From: JADJOY01 sp016713535 [NCBI: Deltaproteobacteria bacterium]
GTDB taxonomy: Bacteria > JADJOY01
Reading direction: 5' to 3'
NCBI GenBank assembly: GCA_016713535.1
Contig: JADJOY010000001.1
Location: forward strand, 538,640 to 602,639
Length of the DNA stretch: 64,000 nt
Part shown: positions 57,361-64,000 of the stretch, piece by piece
Layout: every line of letters begins with the position of its first letter
Numbering within the stretch: position 1 is the stretch's first letter
Notes under the pieces: model-generated
The model's database searches: none
The model's input: only the letters and a program-made list of their open reading frames with translations
Told to the model about the DNA's origin: nothing
Program-made: the position numbers and the translations under genes

Positions 57361-58190
57361 GGCGAGTCGTCGAGTTCACGGAGCGCGCGCTCGAGCTGCG
57401 CTCCGTCGGGGCTGCGGTAATGCCAGAGAAGCTCGCCTTCCATGAAAGAGACGCCCTTGCCCTTGACCGTGCGCGCGAGGATGACCGTCGGCGAGCCCGC
57501 CTTTGCCGGGAGCCGGGCGAGCGCGCCCGCGATCTGGTCGTGATCGTGGCCGTCGATCTCCACCACCTGCCAGCGAAACGCGCGCCACTTGTCGGCCAGT
57601 GGCTCGAGGTCGAGGATCTCGCACACGTTCCCGAAGCTCTGGATCTGGTTGTAGTCGACGATCGCGATCAGCCCCTCCAGCTGATGGTGGCCAGCGAAGA
57701 GCGCAGCCTCCCACGTCGAGCCTTCGTCGAGCTCGCCGTCGCTGAGCACCACGAACGCGCGCGCCGGGCGGCGGTCCCGCTGCATCGCGAGCGCGATCCC
57801 GCACCCGAGCGAGAGCCCGTGCCCGAGCGCGCCGGTCGACGCGTCGACCCCAGGCACCAGGTGGTTGGTGTGACCGGTGAGTGGCGAGTGCTCCTCACCG
57901 TAGTGGTCGAGCCATTCGCTGGGAAAGAAGCCGCGCTCGGCGAGAGTCGCGTACAGCGCGGCGGCCGTGTGCCCCTTGCTGAGGATCAGGCGATCTCGCT
58001 CAGGATCGTTGGGGCGAGACGGGTCCACGCGCAGCACCCCTCCGTAGAGGTGAGCGAGCACGTCCGCGATCGACAGCCCGCCACCGACGTGGGATGCGTT
58101 CGCATGGTGGACCATGCGCAGCAAGCTCTTCCGGATGCTCCGCGCGACTGCGCTGGGGTTGGAGGCCGGAACAGAGGAGTTGGGGATCAT
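57357..58190 (-). CDS. Transketolase-like N-terminal subunit
   Basis: 277 residues, thiamine diphosphate-binding domain: HHANASHVGGGLSIADVLAH, LILSKGHTAAALYATLAERG, TGALGHGLSLGCGIALAM, and the metal motif VVLSDGELDEGSTWEAALFA with VDYNQIQSFG. ATG 58190 lies 17 bases after the aminotransferase gene; the open frame continues upstream only as antisense-like noise. Together with the next gene it forms one enzyme. Confidence 0.88.
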   Translation of the reverse strand: MIPNSSVPASNPSAVARSIRKSLLRMVHHANASHVGGGLSIADVLAHLYGGVLRVDPSRPNDPERDRLILSKGHTAAALYATLAERGFFPSEWLDHYGEEHSPLTGHTNHLVPGVDASTGALGHGLSLGCGIALAMQRDRRPARAFVVLSDGELDEGSTWEAALFAGHHQLEGLIAIVDYNQIQSFGNVCEILDLEPLADKWRAFRWQVVEIDGHDHDQIAGALARLPAKAGSPTVILARTVKGKGVSFMEGELLWHYRSPDGAQLERALRELDDSP

Positions 58191-58207
58191 CGGCGCGGCC
58201 GTTCCGT

Positions 58208-60028
58208 TCAGCCTTTGCGAAGCTCGTCCGCGAGCGCCGCACACACGTAGTCGACCTGCTGGCGGGTCAGGCACACACCGCTCGGAAGGTTGATCGACCG
58301 CTCCGCGATCCGTGTCGCAGTGGGGCAGGGAGGCTGCCGGCGCGGCCAGATCGGATACTGGCTGATGGTCGGGAACACCGGGCGGGTGTCGATCTTCCGT
58401 TCGGCAAGACGCGTCCGCAACGCGTCGCGGGCCAGGTCGAGCGATTCGTCGAGGCGGATGCTCGTCATCCAGTAGATGCTGCGCGCCCACGAGGCTTCGT
58501 GGTTCAGGTGAATTCCCGGGATACCCGCCAGCCCGCAGGCGTACCAGTCGAAGATCCGCCGCTTCGCCTCGATGAGCTCGGCGATGCGCTCGATCTGCCC
58601 GAGGCCGAGAGCCGCCTGGACGTTCGCCATCTTGTACTTCCATCCCTGCGCGCCGATCCAAAACGTGCCGGGCGTCCGGCCTTGGTCCCACAACGTGTAG
58701 ACGCGCTTGTAGAGCTCATCGTCGTCGGTGACGAGCATTCCGCCTTCGCCGGTCACGAGCAGCTTCGCCCCCTGGAAGCTGAAGGCGCCGAAGTCGCCGA
58801 AGCCACCGACGCGCCGACCGTGGCACTCGGCGCCGATCGCCGGCGCGGCGTCTTCGATCACCCGCAGACCATGGCGGCGTGCGATGCCGAGGATCGCGTT
58901 CATGTCCGTCGGGTGACCGTAGAGGTGGACCGGCACGATCGCCTTGGTCCGAGGCGAGATTGCCGCCTCGACCGCGGCCGGATCCAGGCACCAGGTGTCG
59001 AGCTGGACGTCGGCGAACACCGGGGTCGCGCCGGTGTACGCCACCGCGTTGGCGGAGGCGACCCAGGTGATGTCGGGTACGATCACCTCGTCGCCAGGCC
59101 CGACGCCGACGGCGAGCAGCGCGAGGTGGAGCGCGCCCGTGCACGACGAGAAGCCCAGCGCGTAACGCGTGCCGACGTACTCCGCGAAGGCCTTCTCGAA
59201 TCTCTTTATGTAATCGGCCCAGTGGTGATTCCAGCCGGTCCGCGCGGCATCCCACACGTAGCTCGCCTCGCGTGCCGAGATGGATGGGCCCGCCGTGAGG
59301 ATCGTCTCGGTGCCCGGCCACGCGCGGGGTGGGCCAAGATCCAGGCGCACGAGCACCTTGTCGGGTGGGGCCGCATCGCTCGTTTCGACTGCGCGAAACT
59401 CCACGGTCTCGCCGTTCTCGTGGCGACGGAGCGGTGTCTCGGTGGTCCGCACGAAGCCGAGCCGCTCGTGGAATTCGATCGCGTGGGCGTCGTCCCCGGA
59501 GGACGCGAACGTACAGCCTCGGGGCCGAGGTCTCACGGGCCCACTCGAGGAGCTGCAGTCATCGCGTGGCTCGCGATCTCCGCGGGAGCTTCGGCGGCGC
59601 CGCGCACCACGTCGGTGATTTCGAGCTCTGCGCGTTCGCCGAGGCCGTCCGAGAGCCCGAGGTGGCCCACGGGCGCGCCGTGAGCATCGAGCACGAGGAA
59701 CAGGATGCGGTCCTCTGGGTCGAGCAGGTCGTTCGCGCAGCCACGAGCGGGTCCCCACATCGGTCCGCGGAAGCTGGGCGGGAGAGGCGAACGGGTCGGC
59801 GGCGCGACACGCCGAGAAGCGTTCGATCGACGCCTCGTCGGTGGTGTGGAGCTCGCAGACCAGTACCAGATAGCCGGCGCCGTCGGCGAGCGGGATCGAC
59901 CTGACCAGCGCCTCGTCGTAGCGGCGAGTGCTCTTGAGGAACGCGAAAGTGGCGCGGACCGCGGAGCGGTAGACGGCCAGCCGGCGGGCGGCGTTCTCGC
60001 GCTCGGGCGGTGCTGGCAGCTGAGTCAT
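58208..60028 (-). CDS. GNAT acetyltransferase fused to DegT-family sugar aminotransferase
   Basis: One 606-codon frame. Residues 1-200 are GNAT-like: EALVRSIPLADGAGYLVLVC near the start and DDAHAIEFHERLGFVRTTET at the C-terminal end. The middle (LFLVLDAHGAPVGHLGLSDG) lies in another frame between about 59765 and 59540, so two compensating one-base errors are likely. Residues 215-606 are a complete DegT/DnrJ aminotransferase: ILTAGPSISAREASYVWDAA, FSSCTGALHLALLAV, FSFQGAKLLVTGEGGML with the PLP lysine. The fusion would make and N-acylate an amino sugar. Start overlaps the rfbH stop. Confidence 0.78.
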   Translation of the reverse strand: MTQLPAPPERENAARRLAVYRSAVRATFAFLKSTRRYDEALVRSIPLADGAGYLVLVCELHTTDEASIERFSACRAADPFASPAQLPRTDVGTRSWLRERPARPRGPHPVPRARCSRRARGPPRALGRPRRTRRARNHRRGARRRRSSRGDREPRDDCSSSSGPVRPRPRGCTFASSGDDAHAIEFHERLGFVRTTETPLRRHENGETVEFRAVETSDAAPPDKVLVRLDLGPPRAWPGTETILTAGPSISAREASYVWDAARTGWNHHWADYIKRFEKAFAEYVGTRYALGFSSCTGALHLALLAVGVGPGDEVIVPDITWVASANAVAYTGATPVFADVQLDTWCLDPAAVEAAISPRTKAIVPVHLYGHPTDMNAILGIARRHGLRVIEDAAPAIGAECHGRRVGGFGDFGAFSFQGAKLLVTGEGGMLVTDDDELYKRVYTLWDQGRTPGTFWIGAQGWKYKMANVQAALGLGQIERIAELIEAKRRIFDWYACGLAGIPGIHLNHEASWARSIYWMTSIRLDESLDLARDALRTRLAERKIDTRPVFPTISQYPIWPRRQPPCPTATRIAERSINLPSGVCLTRQQVDYVCAALADELRKG

Positions 60029-61339
60029 CGGGAATCCTTGATGAAGCGCCGGAGTGTGTCGATCGTGTACTCGAGATGGGCGTCGGTCAGGCCTGGATAG
60101 ACGCCGATCCAGAAAGCCCGCTCCATCACGAAGTCAGACTGTCGCAAGTCTCCCACGATCCGCTTCGGCACGTCGCGGTAGGCGGGCTGGCGCACCAGGT
60201 TGCCTCCGAACACGAGCCGGGTGCCGATCTTGGCACCTTCTAGGTGCTCGATCAGCTTGCGCCGATCGAACCGCGCCCCGGGGCGCACCGCCAGCGGGAA
60301 CCCGAACCAACTCGGCGTCGATCCGGTCGTGGGCTCGGGCGGCACGAGATCCCTCCTCGAGCGCGCGCAATCCCTCGAGGAGAATCGCGAAGTTGCGGCG
60401 GCGGGCCGATGAAGCCGGACAGCTTGCGGAGTTGCGCAACGCCCACCGCTGCCCTGCATGTCGGTCGCCTTCAGGTTGTAGCCGACGTGCGTACGTGTAC
60501 TTGTGGTCGTAGCCTCTCAGAGGCTGTCGAGCTGCCACCCGAAGCGCTTGCCGCACGTGTTCTCGTCGCCGGGTGCACCAGCAGTCGCGCCCCCAGTCAC
60601 GAAAGCTGTCGACGAGATCGCGCAGCAGCGGCGAGTCGGTCAGCACGCAGCCGCCTTCCCCCATGGTGATGTGGTGAGCGGGGTAGAAGCTCGTGGTGGC
60701 GAGGTCGCCGAACGTCCCGACGTGCCTGCCCCCGAACTCGGCTCCGAGCGCATCGCAGCAGTCCTCGATCAGCCATAGCGAGTGCCGGCGCACGAAGGCG
60801 TGAACCGTCGCCACGTCGAACGGGTTGCCGAGGGTGTGAGCGAGCATCACCGCTCGCGTGCGTGGGGACAGCGCCGCGTCGAGCTGCGTGACGTCGACGT
60901 TGTAGGTCGGCACCGAGACGTCGACGAACACCGGTACCAGTCCATTTTGGATCGCCGGGTTCACCGTGGTGGGAAAGCCGGCCGCGACCGTGATCACCTC
61001 GTCGCCAGTCCGCAGCCGGCGCTCGCCGAGCTTGGGCGACGTCAGCGCGGTGAGTGCGAGCAGGTTCGCGGAAGACCCCGAGTTCACCAGCGACGCGTGC
61101 TTCAGCCCGCAGCGTCGCGCGAGTTCCTTCTCGAAACGCGCCGCGAATGGGCCGGTGGTTAGCCAGAAGTCGAGCGCCGAATCGACCAGCTCCGTCACAT
61201 CGTCGGCGTCGAACACGCGGCCGGCGCAGGGCACCGGCGTCTCACCAGCGACGAACGGTCGCGGTGGTCGCTTCGCTTCCTGATAGCGTGCGACCAGGTG
61301 GTGGATCTGGTTCCGCAGGGTTTCGGGGTCGTCACTCAT
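60025..61339 (-). CDS. rfbH: CDP-4-dehydro-6-deoxyglucose 3-dehydrase (RfbH/DdhC, E1), frameshifted
   Basis: PMP/[2Fe-2S] enzyme that removes the 3-hydroxyl in CDP-3,6-dideoxyhexose synthesis. The PLP lysine of aminotransferases is replaced by His222 in [17 protein letters not shown], the hallmark of this dehydrase. [26 protein letters not shown] and [10 protein letters not shown] (cluster cysteines) precede, and GYDHKYTYA follows. From about 60590 to 60345 several shifts break the frame; the last part reads [20 protein letters not shown] and ends [20 protein letters not shown]. Net restored length is 437 residues, typical of RfbH. Start overlaps rfbG by 8 bases. Confidence 0.85.
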
Positions 61340-62312
61340 CGGCGAGGTGGTGGCGGTACCAGGCGATGGTCGGCGGTAGCCCGGTCTCGAGTGTGAACGA
61401 GGGGGTCCAGCCGAGCACGCGGCGCGCCTTGGTGGCATCGAGCGTCTGATGCGGGATCTCGTTGGTCGCCTGGTTCCGGATGTCGGGCTCGAGCTCCGAG
61501 CCCATGAGACGCAAGATCGTCCGCACCATCTCGAGCGCGGTGACTGGACGCTCGTTGGAGAAGTTGAACGCCTCGCCGGCGATCTCCGGCTTGTCCGCGA
61601 GGGCCTGGGCCACGGCGAGGTATGCGTCGGCGCCGTCCTCGACGTAGAGGTAGTCGCGAGTGGCGCGACCGTCCGAGCGAAGCAAGGGCCGCTCGCCACG
61701 CAGCACCGAGCGGATCGTGCCCGGCACGATCCGGTTCCAGTTGAGGTCGCCGCCACCGTAGAAGTTGCCGCAGCGGGTGATCACGACCGGCAGGCCATAG
61801 GTGCGGAAGTAAGCCGCGGCGATCAGGTCTGCGCAGCTCTTGCTGACGTCGTACGGGTGGCTGCCCTTCAGAGGGGTGTCCTCTTGATACGGGAGGCGTT
61901 CGTGCTCACCGTAAGCCTTGTCGCTCGACGCGACGACGATTTCCTTGACCGTGGGGCTGCGGCGGCACGCCTCCAGGACGGTCCAGGTGCCGCGCACGTT
62001 GGAGTCGAACGTGGAAACCGGGTTGCGGTTGGCGACCCCGACGATGGTCTGCGCGGCGAGGTGGATGACCGAGCGCATCTCGTATTCACCGAGCACACGT
62101 TCGATCAACGCCTGGTCCCTCACGTCTCCTTGGACGACCTTCACGCGGCCCAGGTCACCGCTGCGCGCCAGGTCTGAGAGAGGGACGTGGTCACGCACCA
62201 AGCACACCGCGTCGGCTCCGAGCGTGAGCAGCCGGCGCACCACCCGCGAGCCCACCAGCCCGGTGGCGCCGGTGACGAACGTCGGGCGGTCGCGCCAGAA
62301 GGCCTCTCTCAT
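61332..62312 (-). CDS. rfbG: CDP-glucose 4,6-dehydratase (RfbG/DdhB type)
   Basis: 326-residue SDR enzyme: [20 protein letters not shown] (NAD site), [60 protein letters not shown] (YxxxK) and [19 protein letters not shown] match RfbG. It converts CDP-glucose to the 4-keto-6-deoxy sugar used by RfbH. ATG 62312 overlaps the rfbF stop by 4 bases. Intact, unlike its two partners. Confidence 0.9.
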   Translation of the reverse strand: MREAFWRDRPTFVTGATGLVGSRVVRRLLTLGADAVCLVRDHVPLSDLARSGDLGRVKVVQGDVRDQALIERVLGEYEMRSVIHLAAQTIVGVANRNPVSTFDSNVRGTWTVLEACRRSPTVKEIVVASSDKAYGEHERLPYQEDTPLKGSHPYDVSKSCADLIAAAYFRTYGLPVVITRCGNFYGGGDLNWNRIVPGTIRSVLRGERPLLRSDGRATRDYLYVEDGADAYLAVAQALADKPEIAGEAFNFSNERPVTALEMVRTILRLMGSELEPDIRNQATNEIPHQTLDATKARRVLGWTPSFTLETGLPPTIAWYRHHLADE

Positions 62313-62954
62313 GGCCAGACCTTCCATGGTGCCTCACCGGCTGCCCACAGGTCGTTGAGAGCGCGATAGTCGCGGTAGGTGTCGACGGGAAAGAAGAAGC
62401 CGTCGTGACGGAACGCGGCGAGCTGGTGGTCCGCGGCGAGGCGCGCGAGCGGCTCGCGCTCGAGCACGCACTCGTCACCGCCGAGATAGTCGAGCACGCC
62501 GGGCTCGAAGATGCAGAACCCCGCGTTGACCCAACCGTCGAGCGTCGGTTTCTCCTCGAAGCTGCGCACCATCGACGCACCGAGCATGAAGGGTGCGGAG
62601 CCCAGGTGCGCTGCACCCGCTTCAAGCGACCGCCCGTCATGGTCTCCAGCCCGGTCTCGGCGAGGTGACGCAGAAGTCCTGCTCCTCGTGGCGGTCGTGG
62701 AACTCGATCAGGCTCGAGTGACCGAGGCGCACCGTGAAGTCGTTGGTCATCGCCTCGTAGGCCGGAAGTACTCCTTGATCATGTGCCCCTTGTAGCCGAG
62801 GCAAACGACGAAGTCAGCGAAGCCATGGTGCGTAGAGCTTCATGATGTGCCAGAGGATCGGACTCCCGCCGATGTCGACCAGCGGGCCGGGCCGGTACTC
62901 GGTCTCCTCCCGGAGCCGAGTCCCCATGCCTCCGCACAGCAACACGACCTTCAT
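62309..62954 (-). CDS. rfbF: Glucose-1-phosphate cytidylyltransferase (RfbF), frameshifted and internally deleted
   Basis: Starts [20 protein letters not shown], then [12 protein letters not shown]; a missing base near 62827 hides [28 protein letters not shown] is followed almost directly by [20 protein letters not shown] and the normal end [14 protein letters not shown]. The family's central segment of about 40 residues with the catalytic GDGVADVD is absent: net length is about 214 residues against about 257 usual. Either the gene is dead or the assembly lost about 130 bases. It would make CDP-glucose for rfbG and rfbH. Confidence 0.8.
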
Positions 62955-63096
62955 CGATCCAATCCTTTCACGCTTGCCGCCGGCGCCCCGCACCGGCACT
63001 GCGCGCCGGCGGCGCGCCATTGTAGTCGCGCCGACTCCCGGCACGGAGAGTGGTTTGGCGGCGCGGCGCGTCGCGCCCGAACGGCGTGACGCTCGC

Positions 63097-64000
63097 TCAT
63101 GCGACGCGTTCGGTGCGCCAGGCGAGCCGCGGCCTGACGGTGCCGATCCACAAACCGTAGTACTCGGTGCGCATCTCGCCGGAGTCGTGGACGTGGAAGG
63201 GCAGCGCGTTTTCTTCCCGGATCAACACCTGGCCTGGATCCTTCGCCACGATGGCCGTGACGTGGTAGCGGCCCTCGTTGAGCAGTGATCCCGGGATCGT
63301 GCACCGTGAGCGGTAGACTCCGGCGGGGTGGGGCTTGCCGTGCCATTCGTCGGCGATCGCCGAACTCCCTGGTGCGGTGCTGCTCGCGAACACCGCGGTG
63401 CCGACCGTGTCGCGTAGGTGGATCGCGGCGTACAGCGGCGACCCGCCGCTTCGTGCCTGGTATTCGATCTCGACGTGCACGTCCCGGGCGATGTCGACGT
63501 CCTCGGTGGGGCCTTCGATCCCGTCCTGGAAGACCCGCACGGCGCGCAGGCGCACCGACTCGTCGCCGGGTGCGGACTCGTCGTCCGCCCAGCACCGCTC
63601 GCCTCCCATCTGGCTCCGAGGCGGTGAGGTGCGTGCGGATCACGTCCTGGGGCGTGCCCTCGAACACCTTCCGCCCCGAGTCCAGCAGCACCGCGCGCTG
63701 GCACAGGTTCACCACCAGCGGGAGGTTGTGGGACACCACCAGCACCGTGGCGCCGCTACGCCCGATCTCGGTCATGCGCTGGGTGCAGCGGCGCTGGAAG
63801 GCCGCGTCGCCGACCGCGAGAACCTCGTCGATGATCAGGATCTCGGGCTCGAGGTGGGCCGCGACCGCGAACGCCAGGCGAACGAACATGCCACTCGAGT
63901 AGTGCTTGACCGGTGTGTCGATGAAGCGCTCGATCTCGGCGAAGGCCACGATCTCGTCGAACTTCGCCTGTACCTCGCGGCGCTTCATGCCGAGCAGTAC
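63097..64000 (-). CDS. wzt: O-antigen ABC exporter ATPase Wzt (C-terminal part; N-terminus beyond window)
   Basis: The visible part starts inside the ATPase: [20 protein letters not shown] (signature), [20 protein letters not shown] (Walker B) and [15 protein letters not shown] (H-loop), the polysaccharide-exporter branch. One extra base near 63610 shifts the frame, then a Wzt_C carbohydrate-binding domain follows ([20 protein letters not shown] through [20 protein letters not shown]). Wzt with Wzm exports finished O-antigen or similar glycan; the C-terminal domain recognises the glycan's terminal modification. wzm is presumably just outside the window. Confidence 0.87.

Noticed and set aside
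1-64000. CRISPR arrays, tRNA or rRNA genes
   Set aside because: No regularly spaced repeats and no tRNA or rRNA-like sequence recognised by eye; short tRNAs could still be missed without a covariance search.

Overview
The window is GC-rich (roughly two thirds G+C by eye), almost wholly coding, with many GTG starts and 4-base stop/start overlaps. An O-antigen-type ABC exporter, a secretin, an outer-membrane polysaccharide export protein and the FtsEX/EnvC cell-wall system point to a diderm bacterium. Tad pilus genes, an STT3-type oligosaccharyltransferase and a mycobacterial-type CysO/CysM/Mec cassette occur together, which suits a little-cultured lineage such as the old Deltaproteobacteria or a candidate phylum. 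I cannot name the phylum from sequence alone.

Layout. 1-4.5 kb: the start of an STT3-like membrane protein and cysK on the minus strand, then cysO-cysM-mec-tusA-like on the plus strand, a protein-bound-sulfide route to cysteine. 4.6-11.9 kb (minus): ftsE-ftsX-envC-ctpA-HEAT-repeat protein, overlapping end to end (division-site cell-wall hydrolysis), then a small conserved protein, murI and a secreted protein. 11.9-21.4 kb (plus): a Tad/Flp pilus locus (cpaA, two tadE, cpaB, cpaC, tadG-like, cpaF, tadB, tadC) with no recognisable Flp pilin or TadZ, followed by a DUF192 gene.

22-45 kb (plus): an exopolysaccharide locus headed by a promoter-like site and a 38-residue membrane protein. It holds the export protein, a kinase-like P-loop protein, a chain-length protein, a deacetylase, two radical SAM/SPASM proteins, a secreted TIM-barrel-like protein, a Wzy/ligase-like polymerase, five glycosyltransferases (one fused to a ChbG/YdjC-type deacetylase), several methyltransferases and an FAD oxidoreductase. 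A decayed IS1380-type transposase lies inside it. 45.6-49.6 kb: a sugar nucleotidyltransferase, a hairpin-rich spacer, a DUF218 protein, and a spermidine module (XRE-cupin regulator with a palindromic operator, speD, speE).

49.8-64 kb (minus): an O-antigen-type cluster. Reading from the right edge it holds wzt, CDP-glucose pathway genes rfbF, rfbG and rfbH, a GNAT-aminotransferase fusion, a two-gene transketolase, a GT2, asnB, a cupin, an aminotransferase and a methyltransferase. Together they suggest a CDP-deoxysugar, probably branched and/or amino-acylated, built into a glycan exported by Wzm/Wzt. A plus-strand SGNH gene sits inside this cluster between two copies of the asnB 3' end.

Many genes carry single-base shifts, often at short G or C runs. 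The first 14 kb shows none and 52-64 kb shows the most. They look more like sequencing or assembly indels than biological decay, but the sequence alone cannot settle this; affected genes are described as one gene with the breakpoints given.
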